From JBFAPK01 sp040676675 (GTDB lineage Bacteria > Actinomycetota > Actinomycetes > Mycobacteriales > Micromonosporaceae), in the NCBI RefSeq assembly GCF_040676675.1, contig NZ_JBFAPK010000002.1:496001-560000 (forward strand): DNA of 64,000 nucleotides, read 5' to 3'. Below are positions 25,146 to 33,962 of this stretch, piece after piece. A program made the position numbers and the translations under genes. Under the pieces are notes generated by a model, which saw nothing but the letters and a program-made list of their open reading frames with translations, was not told the origin of the DNA and did not search any database. Each line of letters starts with the position of its first letter. Position 1 is the stretch's first letter.

Positions 25146-26171
25146 GTGACTACCTGTCTGGTAACCGGTGGCGCTGGTTTCATCGGTTCGCACCTGGCGA
25201 CCTACCTGCTCGACCGGGGTCACGCCGTCGTCGTGCTGGACGACCTCAGCGGCGGCTCTCGGGCCAACGTGGACCCGCGGGCCGAACTGGTTGTCGGGTC
25301 GGTGGCCGAGCCATCCGATGTCGACGCGGTGTTCGCCGCACACAAGGTGGACCGGGTCTACCACTTCGCGGCCTTCACCGCGCAGGTGGTCAGCCACTTC
25401 GCCAAGCGCCTCAACTACGACGCGAACGTGCGCGGGAGCGTGAACGTCATCAACGCGGCCATCCAGCATCGGGTGTCCACGGTCGTCTTTGCGTCGTCCG
25501 TAGCGGTCTACGGCGATCTGCCGAGCCCGTTGCGGGAGGTCGATCTGGCCACACCGGTCGACAGCTATGGGCTCGGCAAGCTAACCGTCGAGCGTGAGCT
25601 GGAGATCACTCGCCGGCACTTCGGCCTCGACTACGTGGCCTTTCGAATCTTCAACGTATACGGCGAGCGGCAACTGCTGGCCGACCCGTACCGCAACGCC
25701 GTGGGCATCTTCGTCAACCAGGTCATGCGCGGCGAGCCGCTGTCCGTGTATGGCAGCGGTGAGCAGGTCCGCGCGTTCACCTACGTATCCGACATCATTC
25801 CGGTGCTGGCGGACGCCCCGGAGGTGCCGGGCACGACCGGACGGATCTTCAACGTCGGCTCCAACCAGCTTTCCAGTCTGAATCAGCTCGCCGAAGCTGT
25901 ACGAATCGCGATGGGCGTACCGGACCAGCCCATCGCGCACATACCGGCCCGCGACGAGGTCTCGGTGGTGTACACCGACACGACGTTGGCCCGGGAGGTA
26001 TTCGGCAACTGGGCGGACACTCCCCTGGCGGAGGGGCTGGCCCGCACCGTCAAGTGGGCCGCAGGGATGGGTCCCCAAGAGCTGTCCACCTGGATAGACC
26101 TCGAGTTGGGAACGGACCGGCTGCCCGACTGGTTACGCCACGTCGTGGGCCGGCTCGACCGGCAGCAATAA
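25146..26171 (+). CDS. NAD-dependent epimerase/dehydratase (GalE-like extended SDR)
   Basis: 341 residues, GTG start. NAD motif VTGGAGFIGSHLATYLL at the N terminus, a Ser-rich FASSVAVYGDLPSP strand, and the catalytic pair YGLGK (Y and K of YxxxK). RIFNVYGERQ and FTYVSDI are typical of UDP-glucose 4-epimerases. It probably makes the UDP-galactose that the mutase isomerises, closing a UDP-glucose to UDP-galactofuranose route. It could instead be a uronic-acid epimerase or dehydratase; the sequence alone does not decide. It is the last clear gene of the left cluster. Confidence 0.88.
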   Translation: MTTCLVTGGAGFIGSHLATYLLDRGHAVVVLDDLSGGSRANVDPRAELVVGSVAEPSDVDAVFAAHKVDRVYHFAAFTAQVVSHFAKRLNYDANVRGSVNVINAAIQHRVSTVVFASSVAVYGDLPSPLREVDLATPVDSYGLGKLTVERELEITRRHFGLDYVAFRIFNVYGERQLLADPYRNAVGIFVNQVMRGEPLSVYGSGEQVRAFTYVSDIIPVLADAPEVPGTTGRIFNVGSNQLSSLNQLAEAVRIAMGVPDQPIAHIPARDEVSVVYTDTTLAREVFGNWADTPLAEGLARTVKWAAGMGPQELSTWIDLELGTDRLPDWLRHVVGRLDRQQ

Positions 26172-26593
26172 TCGTTAAGGTTTGCTGCGGTCGAGAGGCC
26201 GGAACAAACGGCGCTGGCGGCAACCGCGGGCGGGTGACCTGCCGACATGCTGTCGTTGCTTGGCGGAACCCGACCGGTGGAGGCGCGACTCTAGGTACTC
26301 GTGGTCCACAGCGTCGAGGGATGTTGGATCTTCCGACTGCCCGTCGAGCTGTCAAGGTCAGAGGCAGCGCCGGGCCGACGGTCAGAGCTGCTCTGCGATG
26401 GTTCGCCGAGCATCCACCTCGACTCGGGGCATCGCGCCACTGGCCTGGTCGACGACCAGGCCAGTCAGTGTGACACTGAGGATCAAGGTCCCGGCTCGTG
26501 TGCTGGTTGCGATCCTCGCCCGGTCCGGAGGCCGGGCGCAGCTACTGGATGCGCAGGTCGGCGGTGTTGCGGCGGTTGGTGTTGCGATCGGCG
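26172..26593. other. Gene-free stretch after the epimerase
   Basis: 422 bp without a recognisable gene apart from the hairpin at 26439-26465. It marks the right border of the cluster, where degraded sequence begins. Confidence 0.4.
26439..26465 (+). terminator. 13-bp inverted repeat downstream of the epimerase
   Basis: ACTGGCCTGGTCG and CGACCAGGCCAGT form a perfect dyad with a single central base. It is GC-rich and lies about 270 nt after the epimerase stop, at the cluster border. No T-run follows, which is common for actinobacterial terminators. With so small a loop it could equally be a protein-binding palindrome. Confidence 0.4.
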
Positions 26594-26953
26594 CGGTCCT
26601 CCGTCGGCCACAATCGAGTCCCAGAGCCGCTGCGGCCCAGTCCCGAGACCCAACTCGAACCGGCCGCCGCTAATCAGGTCCAGCGTCGCCGCGGTGCGGG
26701 CGAGTGTCACCGGCGGGCGCAGCGGCAGGTTCGCGCAGTTCGACATGATCCGTACGCGGCTGGTGCGGGCCGCAATCGCGGCGAGCAGGGACATCGTGTC
26801 GAGCCGGTCCGTCCAGTACGGATGGTCGGAGAGGCTGACCAGGTCGAGACCGACCCGCTCGACGAGTTCCGCGTACGTCAGCGTGGTCGCGGCCCTGGGC
26901 TCCGGCGGCTCCAGCAAGACCCCGAACAACAGCCCGTGCCCGTAGCCGGTCAC
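26594..26953 (-). pseudogene. Fragment of a luciferase-like (LLM, F420/flavin-dependent) oxidoreductase
   Basis: About 120 residues match the start of LLM-class oxidoreductases: GHGLLFGVLLEPPEP, TYAELVERVGLDLVSLSDHPY, LDTMSLLAAIAARTSRVRI, NLPLRPPVTLARTAATLDLISGGRFELGLGTGP. The match ends abruptly after DSIVADGGP, and what follows in frame is Arg/His/Gln-rich. The real proteins are about 300 residues, so two thirds of the gene are gone. The open frame is longer (to 27457), but the upstream part has no homology. Confidence 0.75.
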
Positions 26954-27833
26954 CGGCCGACCGTCCCGTTCGGGGCGGCCGGGGTCTCGAGACCGAGCGG
27001 GAACCTGTGGTTGGTCCGGAACGCGCCACCGGGGTCGGCAGCCCTGCGGCCGCGGCGCGGCCGCACGCGGGACTTCGGGTCGAACCCGGTCGCCCGGTCC
27101 GCTCGGAGGTCGAGGTACTGCCGGCCACGCGACCGTGGCGCCAGCGCGACCGCTCCACAGGGTCCCGCGAAGACGCGAACCTAGCAGGACGCAGGTCGGC
27201 CGCGAGCGCCCAGGCGGTGGATACCCGGTGGTACCCGTCGTCGCCGGCCGGTTGGATGCTCCCCGCAAAGACGAAATGTTATGACCGACACTCATGTGGC
27301 TCTCCTGATCTTGTACTTTGTCAACGACTGTAGCCAACGCGGTCGGCGACAGACGGGACGAGAACCTGACCCGGTTGAGCCTTGACGACCAGAACGGGAG
27401 ACATTTACTCCGGTTGTGAAGTGGCGCCGCCGCTGGCCCGTGACGGACCCGAGCCACGGCTCTTACTCGTCTCCGGTGGCAGGACCGCGGCGTCGTAACG
27501 TGCGGCGAGTTCCGTGGCGGCGCGAATCGCTTGGGGCCCGGAGAAACTGCCAGGACAAGTCGTCGCTGGTTGATCTCCGGCCTGGAATTGGAAGGAAAGG
27601 CTCACGAGGGCTCGGCCGGTCTGGTGCCGTGGTTTCAGCGCCTGCTCACCAGTCGCGGGTTTCGCGCGCTCCGGAAACGATCTCGAATGATTGGCCGCAC
27701 CGACCGGCCACCCTGTCAAGTCAAACCATGACAGGGTGGCTCCCATCGGACCAGGCCCCGTCGACCGACGGTCAGGGCACTGGCACCGCGTCGAGTTGTT
27801 GGGTCAGGTCCAGCGTGTCGTACGTCTCCTGGC
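26954..27833. other. Gene-free stretch with degraded sequence
   Basis: 880 bp without a supported gene. Frames crossing it lack family signatures. It contains the hairpin at 27707-27740. It separates the left cluster and the luciferase-like fragment from the redox block. Confidence 0.35.
27707..27740 (-). terminator. 12-bp hairpin downstream of the SDR gene
   Basis: GCCACCCTGTCA and TGACAGGGTGGC are perfectly complementary with a 10-nt loop, beginning 94 nt beyond the stop codon of the leftward SDR gene. This is the position expected for the terminator of the SDR operon. There is no T-tract. Confidence 0.55.
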
Positions 27834-28688
27834 TCAGGAGACCACGACCTCGTCGTGGTTCGTCGACTCGGCCAGCTGGCGCCATTCGGCGAGATCTCGC
27901 TGCAGGCTTGCGATCTTGGCTTCGATGATCTGGATCGTGTCCGGGCCCAGTGGCAGCTGTCGCGGGGCGCGGCCCGACTCGACCACGTCGACGATCGCGG
28001 TGGCGGCCTTGGCCGGATCGCCGGGCTGAGTGTGGTTGACCTGGGCCATCGTCTGGATCATCCGCTCCCGCCCCACCGGCCCGTCGGCGTAGTCGTCCAG
28101 CCGGTTGGTGGCGATGTGCAGGCTGCTGCTGTCGACGAAGTCGGTACGGAAGAGGCCGAGTTCCACGGCCGTGACCGAGACGCCGAGCGGGGCGAGTTCC
28201 TTGTGCAGCGCCTCGGATATGCCCTCCACGGCGAACTTCGTCGAGCTGTACACGCCGAAGCCCTGCAACGCAGAGATGCCGAAGAGGGAGCTGATGTTCA
28301 AGATCTGTCCGGCTCTTTGGCGCCGCATCACCGGTGCGACCGCGCGGGTCACGGCGAGCAGGCCGAACACGTTCGTGTCGTACTGGGCGCGGACCTCGGC
28401 GTCGCTGGACTCCTCGACTGCGCCGAGCAGGCCCCGTCCGGCGTTGTTGACGAGCACGTCGATCCGGCCGAACCGGTCGACGGCCGCCTGCGCGGCGTCG
28501 ATGGCCTGGCGTTCGTTGGTGACGTCCAGGGCCACCGGGAGGAGGTTGTCGGCCGCCTGCGGGAACGCGGCGGTCACCGCCTGCGGGTCGCGGGCGGCGG
28601 CGACGACGTGGTGTCCTCGGCGCAGTGCCTCGCCGGTGATCTGCGCTCCGAGCCCTCGAGACGCGCCAGTGATAAACCAAACACTCAT
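27834..28688 (-). CDS. Short-chain dehydrogenase/reductase
   Basis: 284 residues from the ATG of MSVWFITGASRGLGAQI. Classical SDR: TGASRGLG cofactor loop, VLVNNAGRG, Ser in ISSLFGISALQGFG and YSSTK as catalytic YxxxK. The C-terminal part (from about 220) is a longer helical tail (IIEAKIASLQRDLAEW). Proteins of this layout are usually annotated as oxidoreductases of unknown substrate. It ends the leftward redox block and is followed by a hairpin terminator. A longer frame to 28883 is without homology. Confidence 0.9.
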   Translation of the reverse strand: MSVWFITGASRGLGAQITGEALRRGHHVVAAARDPQAVTAAFPQAADNLLPVALDVTNERQAIDAAQAAVDRFGRIDVLVNNAGRGLLGAVEESSDAEVRAQYDTNVFGLLAVTRAVAPVMRRQRAGQILNISSLFGISALQGFGVYSSTKFAVEGISEALHKELAPLGVSVTAVELGLFRTDFVDSSSLHIATNRLDDYADGPVGRERMIQTMAQVNHTQPGDPAKAATAIVDVVESGRAPRQLPLGPDTIQIIEAKIASLQRDLAEWRQLAESTNHDEVVVS

Positions 28689-28915
28689 CGATCTCACATT
28701 CTCTCTCTGTTGGAAGGACGGCCTTCCCGACAGGTGACGGTCACCGTCAGCGCCGGGAGCGGGGGTGGTGGTGGCGGCCGCCGGTAGCTTGGGCACTTCG
28801 CGTCGGTCCTGCTGGCCGCTGCGGCGTGGGCGGCCTGGCTGCCGGCCCGGACCCCTGTTAGGCAGCCGGGCAGCCAGGGCCATCCGTGAGGAATTCTCGA
28901 CGGTGCGACCGCTGT
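28689..28915. other. Gap between SDR and MDR genes
   Basis: 227 bp, no gene seen. AGAGAGAATGTGAGATCG directly upstream of the SDR start contains a weak purine-rich ribosome site. The gap is large enough for a separate SDR promoter. Confidence 0.3.
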
Positions 28916-29926
28916 TTAGGCAGCCGGCTGTTCGAAGGTGAAGAGAATCTTGCCGGAACGTCCCTCCCGGGCCGCGTGGGCGAAGGCTTCGCGGTACTGG
29001 TGCAGCGGGTAGGTCGCCTCCACCGGGACGCTGATCACACCCTTTTCGGCGAGTTCGGTGAGTTCGGCGTAGATCCGCTCCTTTTCCGGCCGCGGCGTGT
29101 CCCGGATCCAGATGGGCATGAAGAAGCTGGCCAGCGAGATCCCCCGGAAGATGAAGTCCGCGAGCGGCAAGGTGGGTGCCTGGCCGGTCATGGAGGTGTA
29201 GGAGACCACGGCGCCGCCGTCCGAAATCGAGGGCACCAACTCGGCAACCTGGGGGCCGCCGGTGCCGTCGAGCAGGAGGCGCAGTCGCGCGCCGGCGAGA
29301 GCCTGGGCGGCCCGGCCGCCGAAGTTGTCCCCGTCGACGATTACGAGATCAGCGCCGAGTTCGCGGACTCGCTGAGCAGCCTCTTCACGGCGTACTACGG
29401 CGAGGACGTTGAGGCCGGCCCACTTGGCGAGGGCGATGACGATCTGCCCGACGGCGGAGTTGGCCAGGGTCAGGCCGATCCAGTCGCCTGGGTTGAGTGA
29501 CACGTAGTCGTTGAGCAGGGCGCGCGCGGTCACAGGGTTGAGCGCGAGCATGGCGAGTTGCCGTACGTCGATGTCGCCGGTCACCGGGATGGCGTAGCGG
29601 GCCGGTACGACGGTCCGGTCCGCCCAGGTGGCGTGCGTGAACGTCGGCAGGATGAGCACCCGCTGGCCGACGAGCGCCTGCTCCGCCTGGGATCCGGCTC
29701 GCAGCACCCGTCCGACGCCTTCGGAGCCCATGACGTTCGGGACCTGCGGGTACATCCCGAACCAGCCGGCCGCGAACAGGAAGTCCGCGGGGTTGACGGG
29801 CGCGGCCTCGATCGCGACGAGCGTACCCAGCGCTGGGACTCGTACGAAACCTGCGGCAACCGAGTCAACGTTGCCGCCTTCCGCGCCCGCAAGAAGCAGC
29901 CGCGCACCGTCGACTGACTCCGACAT
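28916..29926 (-). CDS. Medium-chain dehydrogenase/reductase (enoyl/quinone reductase type)
   Basis: 336 residues; ATG preceded by GGGGGAGGGG. GroES-like N-terminal half with VAIEAAPVNPADFLFAAG, NVMGSEGVGRVLRAG and VLILPTFTHATWADRTVVPA. The Rossmann part has WIGLTLANSAVGQIVIALAKWAGLNVLAVVRR and ends HQYREAFAHAAREGRSGKILF. This is the zinc-free 2-enoyl thioester / quinone reductase branch, using NADPH. An in-frame extension to 30172 lacks homology. The substrate is unknown; the neighbouring SDR, second MDR and Gfo-type enzyme suggest a shared redox function. Confidence 0.88.
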   Translation of the reverse strand: MSESVDGARLLLAGAEGGNVDSVAAGFVRVPALGTLVAIEAAPVNPADFLFAAGWFGMYPQVPNVMGSEGVGRVLRAGSQAEQALVGQRVLILPTFTHATWADRTVVPARYAIPVTGDIDVRQLAMLALNPVTARALLNDYVSLNPGDWIGLTLANSAVGQIVIALAKWAGLNVLAVVRREEAAQRVRELGADLVIVDGDNFGGRAAQALAGARLRLLLDGTGGPQVAELVPSISDGGAVVSYTSMTGQAPTLPLADFIFRGISLASFFMPIWIRDTPRPEKERIYAELTELAEKGVISVPVEATYPLHQYREAFAHAAREGRSGKILFTFEQPAA

Positions 29927-30444
29927 TCGCCCCTCCCCCGGCATCGACCCGCACGGTCCGGTCAAGAAGACGTCGGAGAGCTCCCGGGCGGCCTGCTGCA
30001 TGCCGGCCCGGCTGGTCGATACCTTTGGCATGGTCACGGGCGGTACTCCTCGCATCGCAATGCCCTCGACGGCGACGTCGGCCCCCGGCGGCTCGGGGCT
30101 CGCCGGAAAAGTCTTGAGGAAGACCACCCCTAACAGCCACACGAAACCGTCACGATGCACGAAAGTCCGCAAAAGATTGCCTGGTCTTACGCGGTTCCCT
30201 CACCGGCCACACACGACGCCGCCACCAACGCACCTGCAGGGGCGATCCGATGCACGTAGCCGTCGCCGGACCGAGCGGAACTCGCACCGACCGACACCAA
30301 TCCCCTACCACCGCTGACAAGCAACTCGCCGCCCGGACCTGGATGCGTGGTTGATGTAAGGACACGGGATATTCCCTTGTGGAAAGTAAGATGTGTTGTC
30401 CGGGGTGGGCGAGGTGTTCCTCGGCCGTACGCGAAACGGCCGGA
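29927..30444. other. Gap between the two MDR genes
   Basis: 518 bp. No gene is supported. An in-frame upstream extension of the MDR at 28916 (MRTFVHRDGF...) crosses part of it without recognisable homology. The AT-rich spot around 30350-30400 (GGGATATTCCCTTGTGGAAAGTAAG) might carry promoter elements for the leftward gene at 29926. Confidence 0.35.
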
Positions 30445-31467
30445 TCAGAATGCGATGACGAGTCGGCCGCGCACGCCGCCGGCTTCCAGGCGCCGATGGG
30501 CGTGCGCCGCCTGCTCCGGCCGAATGGTGTCGGCGACGCGGAGGGCGAGGCGCCCCTCGCCGGCGAGTTGGCGGAGCAGGGCGAGCTTGTCGCGCCGTCC
30601 GCCGTAGGCGGGCACGAAGGTCATGACGAGTCTGATGCCGCGTTCTGTGGCCGCCCGCTCGAACGCCGCCTGGTCCGGCAAGCCGCGTACGTACGCCAGG
30701 GCGCCGCCGCGGCGGATGGCCGGTAGCAGCGGGGAGCCGATGACCGCGGCATCGACGATCGCGTCGACGCCCTCTTCGGTGAGCGCGCGGAGGCGGTCGG
30801 CGACGCCTGGCCCCCGGGCGACCGTGGCGTCCACGCCGAGGTCTGCGACCAGGTCGGCATCGCGCGGTGCGGCGTCGGCGAGCACACGATGCCCTGCGGC
30901 CTTGGCCAGTTGTACGGCGTAGCCGCCGACCGCGCCGGCCGCGCCGGTGACCGCGACGGTGCTGCCGGGCCGGAGGTTGAGCCGGTCGAGTGCCTGCAGG
31001 GCGGTGAGCCCGTTCATCGGGAGCGTGGCCGCTTCGGCGTGGCTCACCCCGGCTGGTATCTGCGCCACCCACGACTCGGGCAGCACGACCCACTCGGCGT
31101 ATCCGCCGCCAGCCGGCCGTATCGGATCGGCCATCGCCATCACGTCAACGCCGACGGCCAGCTCGGTTTCGGTTCCTGGGCCGACCTCGTCGATGGTGCC
31201 AGCGATGTCGAGGCCGGGGATGACGGGTTCCCTTCCGCGGTTGCGTACGGCTGACACGCCGGTCCGGATCAGCGTGTCTGCGGGGTTGATCGCGGCGGCC
31301 CGTACCCGGATCCGAACCTCGCCCGGTCCCGCGTGCGGGGTCGGCAGCTCGACAACCCGCAGCACCTCGGGTCCGCCGTACCTCAGCAGCCCTATCGCTT
31401 TCACGTCGCGTTGGCTCCGATCATCCGGGTCGCCGGCGCCCACGGGCTCCGGCTGAGGACTCGTCAC
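30445..31467 (-). CDS. NADP-dependent oxidoreductase, quinone reductase-like MDR
   Basis: Up to 340 residues. KAIGLLRYGGPEVLRVVELPTPHAGPGEV and INPADTLIRTG are the standard start of zinc-free quinone oxidoreductases. PGLDIAGTIDEVG and VAVTGAAGAVGGYAVQLAKAAGHRVL follow, and it ends HAHRRLEAGGVRGRLVI. The homology begins at a GTG (31404), so the first 21 residues may not be translated; both starts have weak ribosome sites. It lies 18 nt after the Gfo-type gene in the same direction and so is in its operon. Confidence 0.88.
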   Translation of the reverse strand: MTSPQPEPVGAGDPDDRSQRDVKAIGLLRYGGPEVLRVVELPTPHAGPGEVRIRVRAAAINPADTLIRTGVSAVRNRGREPVIPGLDIAGTIDEVGPGTETELAVGVDVMAMADPIRPAGGGYAEWVVLPESWVAQIPAGVSHAEAATLPMNGLTALQALDRLNLRPGSTVAVTGAAGAVGGYAVQLAKAAGHRVLADAAPRDADLVADLGVDATVARGPGVADRLRALTEEGVDAIVDAAVIGSPLLPAIRRGGALAYVRGLPDQAAFERAATERGIRLVMTFVPAYGGRRDKLALLRQLAGEGRLALRVADTIRPEQAAHAHRRLEAGGVRGRLVIAF

Positions 31468-31485
31468 TCCAGTGGAGGGCCGCTA

Positions 31486-32577
31486 TCACTTCTGGGGTTG
31501 GGCAGTGCCGGTGGCCGAGGAGCGCTCGACGGCCTCGATGAGGCGATGCCGGGCCAGGGCGAGGTCGAAGTCGGGCACGGTGCGGGTCCCCTCGGCCAGG
31601 TCGCGGGCGAACCGCGCGTAGAGCCGCGCGACATTGCCGGCGGGGCCCTGCGCCAGTTCGGCCGGGATGCCGTCCGGGGACGCGGGGACCTCGACGCGTG
31701 CGGCCCTGCTGTCCGCCCCGCGTCCGCCCTCGAGGGCAAGCTGCGCGACCTGGATGTTCCCCCAGTCCGCGGTCAGGATCAGATCCCCGTCGGTGCCGTT
31801 GATCTCCCAACGGAAGTTGTCGCCGCGCGACGCGCCGCCACGGTAGAAGACCGAGACGGCCGCGCCGGAGCAGAGCGTGCCGATCAGGGCAACCTGGTCG
31901 GCCGCCGTAACCGGGATCGCGCTGCCGTCCTCGACCACCGTCGTCTTCTTGCGCCCGAGGACGAGGTTCGCCGTGACCTTGTCGAACTCGCCGAGCACGA
32001 AGTGCAGCGGGTCGAGGGCGTGCAGCGTGGCCGAGGTGAGCGTGGTCGCACCCTGACTGTTGTCGAACCGGTACCCTTCGCCGTGGCTGGCCACCTCGCC
32101 GCCCCAGGCCATGCCGGAGCCGACCAGCGTGGTGCCGAGCACCTCACCGACGTACCCGTCGCGGACGAGGTCGCGGGCGTGCTGGACCTCCGGGGCGTAG
32201 CGCCCCTGGAGCCCCACCACGGTACGGACACCGGCCGTGTGGGCCAGTTCGGCGAGGCGCTCGGCCTCGGCCAGACCACTGGCCAGGGGCCACTCGCTGT
32301 ACACCATCTTGCCCGCCTCCAGCGCCGCCGAGATCAGCTCAAAATGCTGCCTGACCCGCACCGCGACGACCACCAGGTCGACACCGGGATGGGCGAGGAG
32401 GTCGCGGTGGTTGTCGTATCCGGGCACCCCGTACTTGGCCGCGGCGGCCTGCGCCGACGCGCGCCGCGACGTGCTCACCGCGCGCAGCTCGAACGCGGGC
32501 GACGCCGAGACCACCGGGACGTGGGTTCTGGACGCCCACGCACCAGGTCCGATGATGCCTACGCCTATGGGCGCCAT
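31486..32577 (-). CDS. Gfo/Idh/MocA-family oxidoreductase
   Basis: 363 residues; ATG with CGGAGGGAGCAGC upstream. IGVGIIGPGAWASRTHVPVV is the Rossmann motif. KMVYSEWPLASGLAEAERL occupies the usual EKP position, but with EWP, so the central Lys is Trp, an atypical active site. LTSATLHALDPLHFVLGEF is the second catalytic region. Substrates in the family range from sugars to biliverdin-like molecules, and the EWP variant may signal a changed reaction. It is the first gene of the leftward redox block and diverges from the TetR gene, which probably controls it. Confidence 0.87.
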   Translation of the reverse strand: MAPIGVGIIGPGAWASRTHVPVVSASPAFELRAVSTSRRASAQAAAAKYGVPGYDNHRDLLAHPGVDLVVVAVRVRQHFELISAALEAGKMVYSEWPLASGLAEAERLAELAHTAGVRTVVGLQGRYAPEVQHARDLVRDGYVGEVLGTTLVGSGMAWGGEVASHGEGYRFDNSQGATTLTSATLHALDPLHFVLGEFDKVTANLVLGRKKTTVVEDGSAIPVTAADQVALIGTLCSGAAVSVFYRGGASRGDNFRWEINGTDGDLILTADWGNIQVAQLALEGGRGADSRAARVEVPASPDGIPAELAQGPAGNVARLYARFARDLAEGTRTVPDFDLALARHRLIEAVERSSATGTAQPQK

Positions 32578-32975
32578 GCTGCTCCCTCCGCTGAGTGCTC
32601 GACTCGTTATCTTTCCCCATAAAACACCCAAAGCGGGCTATAGCCTGGACGACTCCGGCGCCCGGGCCCGCCCCTGTCCCAGCGGCGCGACCAGCGTGGC
32701 CACAGTTGGTCGGCGAAGGCAGGGCACCCCCGCAACCGGCCGGCGCCGCACGATCGAACTCGGGATGTGCGGCGAGCGCCATGGTACGGCTATCTGGAAC
32801 GAACGACAAAGTTAGGTTGCCGCTCGCAGCTCCGACGACAGGTCGCCCTGCGGGCTGGTCGAGATCGCCCCGGACCGTCACGCAGCCCCGGTACGGGCCG
32901 TTGCAGGCGGCGGGACACCGGGTGACCCGACCGGAACTTTGACGCCCGTTCCAAAAAGGCGTATATCGTGGGAGG
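32578..32975. promoter_or_regulatory. Divergent intergenic region of the TetR-controlled redox block
   Basis: 398 bp without a gene. The TetR promoter is at its right end (separate entry). On the left, an AT-rich stretch around 32600-32650 (CTTTCCCCATAAAACACCC) lies 30-70 nt upstream of the Gfo-type gene and is a likely promoter region. I found no long palindrome that is obviously the TetR operator. Confidence 0.5.
32939..32967 (+). promoter_or_regulatory. Sigma-70-like promoter of the TetR gene
   Basis: TTGACG (32939-32944) and TATATC (32962-32967) are separated by 17 bp, a close match to the consensus for the housekeeping sigma factor. The expected start point lies only a few bases before the ATG at 32976, so the mRNA would be nearly leaderless; a GGGAGG sits just before the ATG and may be partly untranscribed. 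Confidence 0.6.
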
Positions 32976-33557
32976 ATGGCTCGCACTCGAGAGTTCGACC
33001 TTGAGGTCGCGGTGGCGGCGGCAATGGACGTGTTCCGTCACAAGGGCTACGAGGGCACCTCCATGCGCGATCTCGCCCAGGCGACCGGATTGGGCAGCGG
33101 ATCGCTCTACGCCGCGTTCGGCAGCAAGGACGGCCTCTACCTGGCCGCGCTCGACCTCTACCGGCAGCGGTACGCGACCCCGCTGGCCGAGATGCTGCGC
33201 TCTGGCAACGACGCCCGCGACGTCATCCGCGAGGTGTTCGTGGGCGTTGTCGACGACATCGTGCGGGACGGTCGGCGGCAGGCGTGCTTGATCGTCGGTG
33301 CCGCGATGGAGCGGGCCCACAGCGACCTCCGGGTCGCCGAGCGACTCCGGTCAACCACCCAGTCACTCGAACTCACCCTCTTCGACCTGCTCGCCGAGGG
33401 ACAGCTGCGTGGCGATATTCCGGCCGACCGCAGCGCGAGCGACCTAGCCGTGTTCCTCGTCACCAGCCTGCAAGGCTTGCGCGTGATGGGCGCCATCAAC
33501 CCCGACCGAGCCACCTTGATGCGCTCCGCCGAGGTCGCGCTGCGCTGCCTGACCTGA
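32976..33557 (+). CDS. TetR-family transcriptional regulator
   Basis: 193 residues. The N-terminal helix-turn-helix is plain: AMDVFRHKGYEGTSMRDLAQATGLGSGSLYAAFGSKDGLYLAAL. The C-terminal ligand domain (RQACLIVGAAMERAHSDLRVAERL onward) resembles the TetR_C_16 / AcrR-like group that often controls oxidoreductases. It diverges from the four leftward redox genes, so it is most likely their repressor, relieved by a small ligand. ATG preceded by GGGAGG and a good promoter. Confidence 0.93.
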   Translation: MARTREFDLEVAVAAAMDVFRHKGYEGTSMRDLAQATGLGSGSLYAAFGSKDGLYLAALDLYRQRYATPLAEMLRSGNDARDVIREVFVGVVDDIVRDGRRQACLIVGAAMERAHSDLRVAERLRSTTQSLELTLFDLLAEGQLRGDIPADRSASDLAVFLVTSLQGLRVMGAINPDRATLMRSAEVALRCLT

Positions 33558-33962
33558 GCCGACACAACCCCTGGGTGATACAGGGACAGCGTACGTCTGT
33601 CGGCGTACGGCGACAGGTACGACAGGCCCGCCGTATCCGGCAGGTAACCGCCGCACGCTCAAAACGGGGAACTCACGTCCCGCGAATCACCGAGGCTAAG
33701 GATTTATCCCGAGGCGTGTGTGCTCAATGGCGAGTGATCACAGCGTGCCGGCTTGGCATATGCGGAATCCTACCGATGCGGGACGACGCTTTGACTGCGA
33801 CCTTCGAAGGCACGCGTAACGCCCAAGACCGGTCAGCGGACGCCCGGATTCCCATCGCGTTCTGACAGGCGGCGGATCAGCAGGTGGTGAAGCTGTGTTC
33901 CGCACCGCTGGCGCACGAGTGACGGGACGTGCCGAAATCGGCACACGAAGGGAGTTCCTTCC
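33558..33962. promoter_or_regulatory. Leader region of the sigma-factor gene
   Basis: 405 bp without a gene. It holds the palindrome GTGCCGAAATCGGCAC 18 nt before the ATG and must contain the promoter for the sigma gene. No other structure was recognised. Confidence 0.45.
33929..33944. promoter_or_regulatory. Palindrome in the leader of the ECF sigma gene
   Basis: GTGCCGA and TCGGCAC flank AA, 18 nt upstream of the ATG at 33963 and just before the ribosome site GAAGGGAG. A repressor bound here or an mRNA hairpin would affect expression of the sigma gene directly. Confidence 0.4.
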
